Notes: generated by a model not told the origin, from the sequence alone. 64,000 nt of DNA from 40CM-4-69-5 sp036556905 (GCA_036556905.1 DATBIM010000018.1:21964-85963); one strand, 5' to 3'. Positions 45,863 to 57,292 are shown, counted from the first letter of the stretch. Made by a program: numbers and translations.

Positions 45863-45878
45863 TGGCAGGGGCCCTGCA
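45863..45878 (+). promoter_or_regulatory. Sigma54 (-24/-12) promoter for the HtrA-like/NrdJ operon
   Basis: TGGCAGGGGCCCTGCA has GG and GC at the required spacing and CTGC in the -12 box. The predicted start near 45889 is only six bases before ATG 45895, so the leader would hold no Shine-Dalgarno. Confidence 0.5.
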
Positions 45879-45894
45879 CCCTGACGAAGGCTGG

Positions 45895-47259
45895 ATGTCT
45901 CTTCAGCGCATCGCCCGGGCGGTTCTCGCGCTTGCCGTGATCGCCGGCCTGTCGCTCGGCCAGGTGAGCGACGTGTGGGCGGCCGAGCCCCCGACCCTGA
46001 CGTCTCCGGCGCCGCCCGCCAGCTTCGCGAGCCTGGTCGAGCGTGTCAAGCCAGCGGTCGTGAGTATCAGGCTGCCCGGTCGGCTCGCCTCTTCGGCGCT
46101 GCCGGAGGAGGAGGAGGAGAACCTCGACGAGGCGCCCCTCGACGATCTCCTCGCCAGGCTGCTGGCCGCGCACTCCGGAGCGATGATCGGGGCCGGCGTC
46201 ATCGTGGACGCCTCTGGCGCGATGCTGACGAGCGGCCGCGTGGCCCTGGCCACCGCCGACCTCGAAGTCGTCATGCTCGACGGCAGCGCCGTGAAGGCCG
46301 AGATCGTGGGCATCGACGAGCGCACGGATCTGGCGCTCGTTAGGCTCGACCCGGCCCGCCGCCCGTTTCCTCACGTGCGGCTCGGCGATTCGGACAAGGT
46401 CATCGTCGGCGAATGGGTGATCGCCATCGGAGCACCCTACGGCCTGGAGGCGACGGTGACGGCCGGCATCATCAGCGCCACCGCGCGACGGCCGGGCTTC
46501 GGGCCCGAGACCGAGTTCCTCCAGAGCGACGCTGCGATCAGCGCCGGCAACGCCGGCGGTCCCCTGGTGAGCACGAAGGGCGAGGTGATCGGCATCGTGA
46601 CGGCCCTGGGCCGCGGCGACGGAATCGGGTTCGCCGTCCCGTCGAACACGGCCAGCAAAGTCGCCGCTTCGCTCAGCGAGTGGGGCCGCGTGCGCCGGGC
46701 CTGGCTGGGCGTGACCGTGCAAGCCGTGACCGCCGAGCTGGCCCGGGGGTTTCGCCGTCCCGACACACGTGGCGCCCTCGTCGCCGACGTCGAGCCCGGC
46801 GGACCTGCCGCCGCGGCCGGTCTGCGACCGGGCGACATTCTGCTGGACTTCGACGCCCGGCCGCTCCGCGACCGCCACGAGTTCGAGCGCGCGCTCGCCG
46901 GCGCCGCACCGGCGCAGAGCGTCCGCCTCGGATTCTGGCGACACGGCCGCGCCACCACCATCTCGGTGGTTCTCGCCGAGGAACCGGGTCCGCCGCGCCG
47001 CACGCCGGGGCTCGGGCTGGCCGTGCGGCCGCTCGGACCCGGCCTCGGCGTGATCGTGATCGATGTCGACCCGCGGAGCCCGGCGGCCGCCATCGGGGTG
47101 CATCGCGGTGACGTGATCCGCGAGATCGACCAGCAGCCCGTCAGGAGCGTGGAGGATTACGAGCGGCTCATTCGGGCCCGGCACAAAGGGGGGCCGCTGG
47201 TTCTCCGCCTCCAGCGTGGGGCCAGCGCGCTCTACGTGGCCCTGACGCCCTCCCGCTGA
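45895..47259 (+). CDS. HtrA/DegP-like protein with lost catalytic residues (pseudoprotease), two PDZ domains
   Basis: The 454-residue periplasmic protein has a signal peptide (residues 1-30), a trypsin-like domain and two PDZ domains (about 265-355 and 365-450). The fold is clear (ERTDLALVRLD, WVIAIGAPYGLEATVTAGIIS), but the catalytic His, normally in a TNNHV-like motif, is Arg115 (LTSGRVAL), and the catalytic Ser of GNSGGPL is Ala220 (AGNAGGPL). Only Asp145 of the triad remains. It should bind unfolded proteins or peptides without cutting them. The start is ATG 45895, where the signal peptide begins. It is followed after eight bases by nrdJ. Confidence 0.9.
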   Translation: MSLQRIARAVLALAVIAGLSLGQVSDVWAAEPPTLTSPAPPASFASLVERVKPAVVSIRLPGRLASSALPEEEEENLDEAPLDDLLARLLAAHSGAMIGAGVIVDASGAMLTSGRVALATADLEVVMLDGSAVKAEIVGIDERTDLALVRLDPARRPFPHVRLGDSDKVIVGEWVIAIGAPYGLEATVTAGIISATARRPGFGPETEFLQSDAAISAGNAGGPLVSTKGEVIGIVTALGRGDGIGFAVPSNTASKVAASLSEWGRVRRAWLGVTVQAVTAELARGFRRPDTRGALVADVEPGGPAAAAGLRPGDILLDFDARPLRDRHEFERALAGAAPAQSVRLGFWRHGRATTISVVLAEEPGPPRRTPGLGLAVRPLGPGLGVIVIDVDPRSPAAAIGVHRGDVIREIDQQPVRSVEDYERLIRARHKGGPLVLRLQRGASALYVALTPSR

Positions 47260-47267
47260 GCAACCCG

Positions 47268-49046
47268 GTGGGGGCCGTCCTCTCCCCCGGTGCGCTTCGA
47301 GTCTTACAGGCGCGTTACCTGCGGCGGGACGCGGACGGCCGGGTCATCGAGACGCCGGATGAGCTCTTCCACCGCGTGGCCCGCGCCGTCGCCCAGGCCG
47401 AGCTGCTGCTGGGGACGGCCGCCGAGGCCGATCGATGGCAGGAGGCATTCCACGGTCTGCTGACTTCGCTCGACTTCCTGCCCAACTCGCCGACGCTCAT
47501 GAACGCCGGGACCCCCCTCGGGCAGCTCAGCGCCTGCTTCGTCCTGCCCGTGGAGGACACCATGGAGTCCATCTTCGACGCCCTGCGCGCGATGGCGCTG
47601 CTGCAACGCTCGGCGGGCGGCACCGGCTTCTCATTCTCCCGGCTCCGACCCCGTGGAGACGTGGTGGCCTCGACGGGGGGAGAAGCTTCGGGACCGGTGT
47701 CCTTCATGCGCGTCTTCGATTGCGCCACCCAGTACGTCAAGCTGGGGGGCCGGCGCCGCGGGGCCAACATGGGAGTCCTGCGCGTGGATCACCCCGACAT
47801 CCTCGAGTTCGTGGAGGCCAAGCTCGACGGCACGAGCCTGGCCAACTTCAACCTCTCGGTGGGGGTGACCGACCGGTTCATGGAGGCGGTGACGAGCGGA
47901 GAATCCTACGAGCTGGTCCATCCGGGAAGGCGACGCCCCACCGGCCGCCGGCGGGCCCGCGAGGTCTTCGACCGCATCGTGGGGGCAGCCTGGCGGACGG
48001 GGGATCCCGGGCTCCTGTACCTGGACGCCATCAACCGGGCCAACCCCACACCCACCCTCGGCGAGATCGAGACCACCAATCCCTGCGGCGAGGTTCCCCT
48101 GCTGCCCTGGGAGAGCTGCGTGCTGGGCTCCGTCAACCTGGCCAATATGGTGCGGATCGACGACGGGGGGGCCGGGATCGACTGGGACCGACTCCGGCAC
48201 GCCGTGCAGGTCGGTGTCCGGTTCCTCGACGACGTCGTCGAGGTCAATCGGGAGCCGCTTCCCGAGATCGCCGCCGCCACCCGGGGCAATCGCAAGATCG
48301 GGCTCGGCGTGATGGGCTTCGCCGAGTGCCTGATCCTGCTCGGTGTCTCCTACGGGTCGGAGGAGGCCGTCGCCTGGGCCGACCGTCTCATGGCGTTCAT
48401 CGCGGCCGAGGCCCGCACGGCCTCGCAGCAGCTCGCCGAGCAGCGCGGTACCTTTCCCAACTGGGCCCACAGCATCTACGCCGCGCAAGACGAGCGGGTT
48501 CGCAACGCCACGCGCCTGTCCATCGCGCCGACCGGCACGCTGAGCCTCATTGCCTCCACCAGCGGCGGCATCGAGCCACTCTTCGCGCTCGCCTACCGCC
48601 GCCAGCACTCACTGGGCGGAGCCCCCCTCGTTGAGATCAATCCAATCTTTCAGCGCTACGCGGCCGAGCGCGGGCTGGACACGGCCGGGATATTCGAGCA
48701 AATCCTGAGCACAGGCTACTTAAGCACTCTCACTAACGTCCCTGATGACATGCGCTGGTTGTTCGTAACGGCAACCGAGCTGACCGTGCACCAGCACCTG
48801 GCGATCCAGCATGCGTTCCAGCGCCATGTCGATAACGCAGTCTCCAAGACCATCAACCTTCCCGCGGATAGCGACGAGGAGCAGGTCGCTCACGCCTTCC
48901 TGGAGGGGTGGCGACTCGGCCTCAAGGGCGTGACCGTCTATCGGAGCGGCTCGAAGGCCGGTCAGGTGCTCACGCTCGGGCTCGACGAGGATCCGGCCAC
49001 CCGTGAGCTCTTCGCCAAGTGCGATCCCGGCGCCTGTCGCCTCTAG
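47268..49046 (+). CDS. nrdJ: Adenosylcobalamin-dependent (class II) ribonucleoside-diphosphate reductase
   Basis: The enzyme makes deoxyribonucleotides without oxygen, using vitamin B12. The 592-residue form has the substrate cysteine region (GQLSACFVLPVEDTMESIFD), the thiyl Cys in TTNPCGEVPLLPWESCVLGSVN, the SIAPTGTLSLIA motif, and a short C-terminus ending KCDPGACRL that supplies the swinging-arm cysteines. It lacks the long zinc-binding tail of larger NrdJ. The start is GTG 47268, just after the HtrA-like stop. Class II RNR (NrdZ) is also in the M. tuberculosis DosR set. The 3' third (48640-48870) has lower GC. Confidence 0.93.
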   Translation: MGAVLSPGALRVLQARYLRRDADGRVIETPDELFHRVARAVAQAELLLGTAAEADRWQEAFHGLLTSLDFLPNSPTLMNAGTPLGQLSACFVLPVEDTMESIFDALRAMALLQRSAGGTGFSFSRLRPRGDVVASTGGEASGPVSFMRVFDCATQYVKLGGRRRGANMGVLRVDHPDILEFVEAKLDGTSLANFNLSVGVTDRFMEAVTSGESYELVHPGRRRPTGRRRAREVFDRIVGAAWRTGDPGLLYLDAINRANPTPTLGEIETTNPCGEVPLLPWESCVLGSVNLANMVRIDDGGAGIDWDRLRHAVQVGVRFLDDVVEVNREPLPEIAAATRGNRKIGLGVMGFAECLILLGVSYGSEEAVAWADRLMAFIAAEARTASQQLAEQRGTFPNWAHSIYAAQDERVRNATRLSIAPTGTLSLIASTSGGIEPLFALAYRRQHSLGGAPLVEINPIFQRYAAERGLDTAGIFEQILSTGYLSTLTNVPDDMRWLFVTATELTVHQHLAIQHAFQRHVDNAVSKTINLPADSDEEQVAHAFLEGWRLGLKGVTVYRSGSKAGQVLTLGLDEDPATRELFAKCDPGACRL

Positions 49047-50110
49047 ACCGGAGGGCGCCTGTCTCGAAAGGGTGTCGAGGCGGCCCCCGGCTCGATGCGG
49101 ACGCGGGCGGGAGGGCCCTCATCGAGGGCGATGCGCGCGCCGACGAAGTGCCTGAGGAGCCAGACGACCGTCTGTAGATGCGTCGACAACCGGGGGCAGG
49201 TGAAGGTCGAAGCGCTCCGCCCCAGCGCGAGGAACGGCACGAGCTGATCGGCGAGGTGCTCATCGACCGCTGCTCCGCTCGCGATCCAGGCGAGGAGCTC
49301 GTCGACGGCGAGATCGGCAACCCGCTCGGCAGGCAGTCCCCGCCGACCCAGGGCCGAGAAGCCGGCCCGACCCCGGAAGGCCAGGAACAGCACGGTGCCC
49401 GGACCGAGGGCGCGCTGGTCCTCCTCCACGGCGATGGCCGCCCTGAGGCCGGCCGCCCGCAACCGCTCTTCCGCCTGGTGGCGCTGGCGCTCGGCGATCG
49501 AGCGGGGCAAGCGCGAGACCGCGGAGAGCCCCACCACCTCGTCGCCGGCCGGCGAGGCGTCGATCACCAGGCCCCGCAGGCCAGGGACCGGATGGATCGT
49601 GGCCTCGATCTCTCCACCGCCCGCCGGATACCAGCCCCAGCGCCGCAGGCTGATCGCCGCCGTGACGCCGGCCGGCGCCAGCGCCGGCAGGAACACCTCC
49701 GTGAGATAGTGCACGGTCGGGCTCCACGGCACGTGGGTCCCGCCCACGAGCGTGATCGTGGACGGTGCTCCGGTCAGCGCCAGCGGAAGCAGGAGCGTTT
49801 GCAAGATCAGGCTGACCGAGCCCGCGCTCCCCCGGGTGGCCCCGACGTCGAAGCGGTAGGTTCCGGCCACTGGAGTTCCGGGGACGAAGGTCAGGCTGGT
49901 GGAATCGAGCTGGTCTCCCCTGACCTCAGCCGCGCTGATCGCGGCCAGAGCGCGAACCGCGGTCAGGTGCTGGGGCTGCAGCCCGGGTCGGGGCCGGCGG
50001 ACCCGGATGTTCGTGAGGGTCACCGGGCGCCCGAGCGCGACGGCCAGGGCCAGGGCCACACGAAGCACCTGGCCTCCGCCCTCCCCGTAGGAGGCATCGA
50101 GCGGGAGCAT
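49043..50110 (-). CDS. rtcA: RNA 3'-terminal phosphate cyclase
   Basis: The enzyme converts RNA 3'-phosphate ends to 2',3'-cyclic phosphates with ATP. The 355-residue protein starts LDASYGEGGGQVLR and contains GTHVPWSPTVHYL, WGWYPAGGGEI and the region with the adenylated His (DEHLADQLVPFLALG). I choose ATG 50110, which gives the usual N-terminus; GTG 50128 is possible. No rtcB is adjacent. It is the last gene of the operon headed by lon and converges on nrdJ with a four-base overlap of the two 3' ends. Confidence 0.93.
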   Translation of the reverse strand: MLPLDASYGEGGGQVLRVALALAVALGRPVTLTNIRVRRPRPGLQPQHLTAVRALAAISAAEVRGDQLDSTSLTFVPGTPVAGTYRFDVGATRGSAGSVSLILQTLLLPLALTGAPSTITLVGGTHVPWSPTVHYLTEVFLPALAPAGVTAAISLRRWGWYPAGGGEIEATIHPVPGLRGLVIDASPAGDEVVGLSAVSRLPRSIAERQRHQAEERLRAAGLRAAIAVEEDQRALGPGTVLFLAFRGRAGFSALGRRGLPAERVADLAVDELLAWIASGAAVDEHLADQLVPFLALGRSASTFTCPRLSTHLQTVVWLLRHFVGARIALDEGPPARVRIEPGAASTPFRDRRPPV

Positions 50111-50131
50111 CGCGCCTGGCGGGAGCACCCT

Positions 50132-51259
50132 TCACCGGACGAGACGTCGGAAACGCCAGACCGACAGCGCGAACAGGGCCACACCGAGCACCAGGATGCC
50201 AGCAATGTCGGGCCACACGTAGGCGAGGCCGTTGCCCTTGAACAGCACCTGGTAGCCGAAGTCGATATAGTGGCGCACCGGCGACAGCAGGCTCGCGTAA
50301 CGCATCACCGGACCCATGCTCTCCGGCGGCGTGAAGGCCCCGGACAGCAGCCACATCGGGTAGAAGATCAGCAGCAGCAACAGCATGGCCTGCCCCAGAT
50401 TGCGGGTCACGACCGCGATGGCCAGGCCGAGGCTGGCCATGGCGAAGACATAGATGACGGACACCGCGTAGAAGAGCACCACGCTGCCCCGGATCGGCGT
50501 CTCGAACACGCCGTGGACGATCCCGAAGAGCGACCCCAGCGCCGCCAGCGGCACCAGTACCACCACCGGGATCACCTTGGCGGCGAACAGCTCGGCGGGC
50601 CGCAGCGGGCTCACCAGCAGATGCTCCAGGGTGCCGTGCTCCCGCTCGCGCACCATGGCCGCCGCCGCCAGCAGCGTGGCGATGAGCGTGGTGTGGTTCA
50701 GCACCTCCAGCAGGCTCGAGAACCAGGTCTCCAGGAGATTGGGGTTGTACTCCACGCGGATGCGAGCCTCCACTTGCGGCACTCGGGCCAGGCCGGCGGC
50801 GCCCGAACCCCGCTCTCGCTCGAAGAGGTCCACGCTGTAGCCGTTGGCGATGTTGGCGATGTGGGCGCCGGCGATGGTGGCCGAGGTGGACTGGCTGCCG
50901 TCGGAGATGACCTGGAAGCGGGCGCCCGCTCGCTGGGCACGTCGCGCGAAGTCCGGGGGAATGACGACCGCGAGGCTCGCCTGGCCCCCGTCGAGCATGC
51001 CCACCAGCCCCTCATCGCTGCTGGCGTAGCCGACGACCTTGAAGTACGGAGCGCGGAAGCGGGAGACCAGCTCGCGGCTCTCCGGGCTGCGCGAGAGGTC
51101 CAGGATAACGAGCGGGTAGTTGTGGATCTCCGTGGCGACCCCGTGGCCGCCTGTATACACAGCGCCGGTGAAGGCCCAGATGACGAAGATCAGGATCGGC
51201 ACGTCCCGCCGGAGCTGGCTGAATTCCTTCCGGATCATCGCGGCCAGGCGGCTATCCAT
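50132..51259 (-). CDS. ABC-2 type exporter permease (YhhJ/YbhR-like), second subunit
   Basis: This 375-residue permease has an N-terminal helix, a large extracytoplasmic domain (about 45-175), and five C-terminal helices with the ABC-2 motif AAAAMVREREHGTLEHLLVSPLRPAELFAAK. It starts at ATG 51259, one base inside the previous stop. With the paralogue just upstream, the twin ATPase and the HlyD protein it forms a YbhGFSR-like drug or lipid exporter. Confidence 0.92.
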   Translation of the reverse strand: MDSRLAAMIRKEFSQLRRDVPILIFVIWAFTGAVYTGGHGVATEIHNYPLVILDLSRSPESRELVSRFRAPYFKVVGYASSDEGLVGMLDGGQASLAVVIPPDFARRAQRAGARFQVISDGSQSTSATIAGAHIANIANGYSVDLFERERGSGAAGLARVPQVEARIRVEYNPNLLETWFSSLLEVLNHTTLIATLLAAAAMVREREHGTLEHLLVSPLRPAELFAAKVIPVVVLVPLAALGSLFGIVHGVFETPIRGSVVLFYAVSVIYVFAMASLGLAIAVVTRNLGQAMLLLLLIFYPMWLLSGAFTPPESMGPVMRYASLLSPVRHYIDFGYQVLFKGNGLAYVWPDIAGILVLGVALFALSVWRFRRLVR

Positions 51260-52392
51260 CAGCCGACGCGCTTGCCGAGCGCGAGCCAGCCCGCCAGATA
51301 GACGCCGACGGTGTACACTCCCAGCGCGAGCAGATCCCCGACGTGGGGAGCCGCGCCCCCGCCCTTGAGGTAATTCCCACGCACCACGTCCATGAAGTAG
51401 GTTGCCGGGATCAGCCGGGCCACGAACTGCCCCACCGCGTCCTGGCTGGCCGCCGGCGCAAAGATCCCCGAGAAGGTGAAGGCCGGGGTGACGGCGAGGA
51501 GGAACGTGGCGAGCATGGCCGCCAGCTGGCTCCGGGTCAGCGCGGAGATCAACAGACCGATCCCCACGGTGCAAGCCGAGTAGAGCAGCGCGCCGGCCGA
51601 CAGCACGAGGACGCTGCCCACGAAGCGGACGCGGAAGAGCCCGACGCTGGCAGCGAAGATCACCAGATAGTCGAGGAAAGAGACCGCCACGTAGGGCAGG
51701 GCCTTGCCGGCCAGGATGTCCCAGCGACTCGCGGGCGAGCAGTAGAGGTTGAGAATGGTGCCGCTCTCGCGCTCGCGAACGATCAGCAAGGCGCTCAGCA
51801 GAGGCGGGAAGATCATCATGATCACCACCAGCAGGCTGGGGACCATGAAGTTCTTGCTCTCCAGCGTGGGGTTATACCAGACGGACAGGTCCATCTGCAC
51901 GGGCCACAGCTGACCCTGGCCCCGCTCCCGCCCGGCGAGATGCGCGCGGAGGAGCTGCTGGTTGTGCAGAGCGCTGATGGCCTCCACGTACCCCAGCGCG
52001 ATCTGCCCCCGCGTGGGAAAGGAGCCGTCGACCGTGATGCCGACCGACGTGCGCTCGTTGGCGCTGAGTCTCCGCCCGAAGTCCGGGGGGATATCGATTA
52101 TGACCCGGACACGGCCCGACCGGATCCACTCCTGCGCCGGCGCCGCATCGGGCAGCACACCCATCAGCCGGAAGTACTCGGAATGGACGAACCCATCGAT
52201 ATACTGGCGGCTCCACGGTGAGCGGTCACGATCGACGACGGCCACCGGCAGATCCTTGACGTCCAGGGACAGCTGGTAACCGAGCAGCAGCAACAGGAGG
52301 AGCGGCACGACGAAGGCCAGGCCCAGGTAGATGGGGTCGCGCAGGAGCTGGCGGACCTCCTTGCCGGCGATGGCGATGATGCGATCACCCAT
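51259..52392 (-). CDS. ABC-2 type exporter permease, first subunit
   Basis: This 377-residue paralogue of the next permease has the same layout: helix 1, extracytoplasmic domain and five helices with LIVRERESGTILNLYCSPASRWDILAGK. ATG 52392 lies eight bases inside the ATPase stop and matches the family N-terminus (DRIIAIAGKEVRQLLRDP). The two permeases probably form a heterodimer. Confidence 0.92.
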   Translation of the reverse strand: MGDRIIAIAGKEVRQLLRDPIYLGLAFVVPLLLLLLLGYQLSLDVKDLPVAVVDRDRSPWSRQYIDGFVHSEYFRLMGVLPDAAPAQEWIRSGRVRVIIDIPPDFGRRLSANERTSVGITVDGSFPTRGQIALGYVEAISALHNQQLLRAHLAGRERGQGQLWPVQMDLSVWYNPTLESKNFMVPSLLVVIMMIFPPLLSALLIVRERESGTILNLYCSPASRWDILAGKALPYVAVSFLDYLVIFAASVGLFRVRFVGSVLVLSAGALLYSACTVGIGLLISALTRSQLAAMLATFLLAVTPAFTFSGIFAPAASQDAVGQFVARLIPATYFMDVVRGNYLKGGGAAPHVGDLLALGVYTVGVYLAGWLALGKRVG

Positions 52393-54310
52393 GGCTGAGC
52401 CCAGCGGCCCGCAGCACACTCACGAAGGTGTCCTCCATGGAGAGCCGCTGGGTCTCGACGCGAGCGTCGAGGCCAGCCGCGGCCAGCCACTCTCGCGCCT
52501 GGGGAATGTCCGACTCCGGCTGCAGGCTCTGCCACCGGATCCGCCGCCCGTAGAGCATGACGCCGGACACGCGCTCTCGGAGGAGCATGAACGCCCGCGC
52601 GAAGTCCGGGGCGTCCACGGTGACCATCGGCCCGCCATCCTTCTCGGCGCGCCGGGTCAACTCGTCGGGAGGCCCCACCGCGATGAGCCGCCCCTCGTGC
52701 ATGAATCCCAGGCGATCGCAATGCGTGGCCTCGTCCATATAGTGGGTCGACATCAACACGGCGACGCCGTGCTGGTGGGCCAGCAGGTGGACGAGGTCCC
52801 AGAACTGGCGGCGGGCCAGCGGGTCCACGCCGGCCGTCGGCTCGTCGAGGAACAGCACACGCGGCTCGTGGAGGATCGCGCAGGCCAGCGCGAGCCGCTG
52901 GCGGAGGCCGAGCGGCAAGGCCCGGGGCAAGCGATCGGCCAGGGGGTCCAGGCCCAGGCTGGCCAGCACCGCCTCGACCCGGCGGCGCCGCATCGCGCGA
53001 GGGATGCCGTAGAGCCCGGCCGCGAGGGTCATGTTTTCCAGCACGGTCTGATCGCGATACAGGGAGAACCGCTGGGACATGTAGCCGACGTGGCCACGCA
53101 AATCGTCTCGGGCCCGCCGCACATCGTAGCCGGCCACGGTCGCCGTCCCCGCGGTTGGGGTCTGCAGCCCGCACAACATCCGGATAAATGTGGTCTTGCC
53201 GGCGCCGTTGGGACCGAGGAGGCCAAGGATTTCCCCCCGCCGGATCTCCAGGCTCACCCCGGCCACCGCGGTGAAGGAATCGAACTGGCACGTGAGCTGG
53301 TCGGCCACGATGGCCGGCGCTGTGACCACCTCGCCATTCCCGGCCGGCTCGGCACCGGCCAGCAGCATGCCTGACGCGGCCGCGAACGGGCGGGGGCCTC
53401 GCGTGAGGTGGTGAACGAACACGTCCTCGAGGGTGGCGGGAACGGGCGTCAGCGGGACATCGCTCAAGCCAGCAGCGGCCAGGGCCCTGGCCAGGTCGTC
53501 GCCACCATCCCCCACCAGCACCCGTACCTCGCCGCCGGCGATGGTTGCCGACTGCACGGTCGGTATGCGCGGCACCGCGGCCAGGACATCGTCGGGGTGC
53601 GCGGCACGCAGCGCGAAGAGACGCCCGGCGAGCGATCCGGCCAGCTCCTCCGGCGGGCCGCTGGCGATCAACGCCCCCTCGTGCATCAGGCTCACGCGGT
53701 GGCAGCGCTCGGCTTCGTCCATATAGGACGTGGTGAGCAGAACGGTGACAGCGCGGCTTGCCACCAGCGTGTGGATGATGCTCCAGAAGTCCCGTCGAGA
53801 GATAGGGTCCACGCCGGTCGTGGGTTCATCCAGCAGGAGCACGTCGGGCAGGTGGATGAGGGTACAGATCAGGGCCAGCTTCTGTCGCATGCCGCCGGAG
53901 AGCTTGCCGGCGGCCCGATCGAGGAATGGCCCCAGCCGTGTCATGTCGAGCAGGCGCTCGCGATTGCCCCGGTACCGCTCGGCGTCCACCCGGCGCAGAT
54001 CCCGGAAGAACTCGATGTTCTCCTCGACGGTGAGCGAATCATAGAGGTTGAGGCCCAGCCCCTGGGGCATGTAGCCGATGACCGCCTTCACCGCCTCGGG
54101 GTTCCGGATGACGTCCAGGCCCGCCACCCGGACGTGCCCGGCATCGGGGCGGAGGATACCGGCCAGGATCTGGATGGTGCTCGTCTTGCCTGCCCCGTCG
54201 GGTCCGATGAGGCCGAACACCTCGCCGCGCCCCACCGCGAAGGAGACCTCTCGCACCGCCGGGATGCGGCCCCGCCCGTAGCTGCGGCGGAGCCCGTGGA
54301 CCTCGATCAC
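52385..54310 (-). CDS. ABC exporter ATP-binding protein with two nucleotide-binding domains (YbhF-like)
   Basis: The 641-residue protein has two ATPase domains. The first (1-300) has Walker A GPDGAGKTS and signature LSGGMRQKLAL. The second (about 335-640) has Walker A GPNGAGKTT but a weakened signature, LPLGLRQRLAL. Both have intact Walker B (LLLDEPTTGVD and LFLDEPTAGVD). The duplication in one chain is typical of YbhF exporters. It overlaps the HlyD gene by four bases. Confidence 0.93.
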   Translation of the reverse strand: MIEVHGLRRSYGRGRIPAVREVSFAVGRGEVFGLIGPDGAGKTSTIQILAGILRPDAGHVRVAGLDVIRNPEAVKAVIGYMPQGLGLNLYDSLTVEENIEFFRDLRRVDAERYRGNRERLLDMTRLGPFLDRAAGKLSGGMRQKLALICTLIHLPDVLLLDEPTTGVDPISRRDFWSIIHTLVASRAVTVLLTTSYMDEAERCHRVSLMHEGALIASGPPEELAGSLAGRLFALRAAHPDDVLAAVPRIPTVQSATIAGGEVRVLVGDGGDDLARALAAAGLSDVPLTPVPATLEDVFVHHLTRGPRPFAAASGMLLAGAEPAGNGEVVTAPAIVADQLTCQFDSFTAVAGVSLEIRRGEILGLLGPNGAGKTTFIRMLCGLQTPTAGTATVAGYDVRRARDDLRGHVGYMSQRFSLYRDQTVLENMTLAAGLYGIPRAMRRRRVEAVLASLGLDPLADRLPRALPLGLRQRLALACAILHEPRVLFLDEPTAGVDPLARRQFWDLVHLLAHQHGVAVLMSTHYMDEATHCDRLGFMHEGRLIAVGPPDELTRRAEKDGGPMVTVDAPDFARAFMLLRERVSGVMLYGRRIRWQSLQPESDIPQAREWLAAAGLDARVETQRLSMEDTFVSVLRAAGLSHG

Positions 54311-55485
54311 CGCGGACGGCCGGCGCCAGGCGTGGCGCCGGGAGCGGCCCAGGGGGCATCAGGCTGCCAGCGGATCACGGTGTCCGCGGGCATACCGGGC
54401 TTGAGCACGCCGCCCGGATTCTCCACCAGCGCGACCTCCACGGCGAAGACGAGCTTGACCCGCTCCTCGCGAGTCTCCACGTTCTTCGGCGTGAATTCTG
54501 CCTCCTGCGCAACGCGGCTCACCCGCGCGCTGAACGCCCGATCGGGATAGGCGTCCACGTAGACCCGCGCCTCCTGGTCGAGCGCCACCTTGCCGATGCT
54601 CGGCTCGGGAACGTAGATCTTGACGTAGAGCCGGTCGAGATCGACCAGCGTGAAGAGCGGGGTGCCGGCCTCTACGCGCTCGCCCACTTCGACCGTGCGC
54701 GTGAGGATTCGGCCGGCGATCGGGCTGCGGACGGCGAAGTCGGCCACGTGGCTGCGTTGCTCGGCCAGCTGCGCCTGGGCCTGCAGCTGCTCGCGGGCCA
54801 GGGCCTCGCGCTCGGCCCGCATGGTCGCGACCTGCTGGGTCCCGAGCCGGGCCAGGGCCAGCCCCTTCTGGCTGCTGACCAGCGCCTCCTCGGCTTCTCG
54901 GACGGCGTGCGCCTCCAGCTCGACCTTGAGATGCGAGTGCTCGGCATCTTGGGGCGCGATGAGCTCCCGGGCCACCAGCTTGGCCGCACGCTCGGCGTCC
55001 CGGCGGGCTTGATCGTGATTGGCTCGGGCTCGTCGGACCCGAGCCTGGGCTTCTCGCAAGGCGGCCACGGCGCGGTCGATCTCCAGCGAGACCTGCCGAT
55101 CGGTCATGGCCAGGCGACTGTCGGCCGCCCGCAACCGCTCGGCGAGCGCGTTGAGCTGCTCCTCGGCCGATCTCACCCGCTCCCGCTGGGCCTGGTCGTC
55201 CAGGGTTGCCAGCAGCTGACCTGCGCTCACGGGCTGGCCCTCATCCACGTGCAGAGCGACCACCCAGGCAGCCGCCCGGGGAGTGAGGCTGGTGATCCGC
55301 CCCTCGATGCGGCCGCTGGCGAAGAGGAGGCCCGCCGGAGCCGGGGAGCGGAACCAGGAGAAGACCCCGCTGCCGACCAGGATCGCAGCGAGGATCGCGA
55401 CGACGGCCAGCGCCGCAATCCCGGGCCTGAGCCAACGGCGGCGCGTGACGGGCGTCGGCTGATCGGTGAGACCCGGCAGGGGCAT
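54307..55485 (-). CDS. HlyD-family periplasmic adaptor (membrane fusion protein)
   Basis: This 392-residue protein has one N-terminal membrane helix (residues 20-45), a biotinyl-lipoyl-like half (RIEGRITSLTPRAAAWV), a long Ala/Arg/Gln-rich coiled coil (about 90-260) and the return half (DFAVRSPIAGRILTR) with a beta-barrel. It links the ABC permeases to the outer membrane. No outer-membrane channel gene is present. The Pro/Gly-rich tail is not part of the fold. Confidence 0.92.
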   Translation of the reverse strand: MPLPGLTDQPTPVTRRRWLRPGIAALAVVAILAAILVGSGVFSWFRSPAPAGLLFASGRIEGRITSLTPRAAAWVVALHVDEGQPVSAGQLLATLDDQAQRERVRSAEEQLNALAERLRAADSRLAMTDRQVSLEIDRAVAALREAQARVRRARANHDQARRDAERAAKLVARELIAPQDAEHSHLKVELEAHAVREAEEALVSSQKGLALARLGTQQVATMRAEREALAREQLQAQAQLAEQRSHVADFAVRSPIAGRILTRTVEVGERVEAGTPLFTLVDLDRLYVKIYVPEPSIGKVALDQEARVYVDAYPDRAFSARVSRVAQEAEFTPKNVETREERVKLVFAVEVALVENPGGVLKPGMPADTVIRWQPDAPWAAPGATPGAGRPR

Positions 55486-55492
55486 CGCGTCC

Positions 55493-57292
<1,800 letters not shown>

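Noticed and set aside
45895..47259. Active DegP/HtrA serine protease
   Set aside because: The catalytic His and Ser positions are Arg115 and Ala220.
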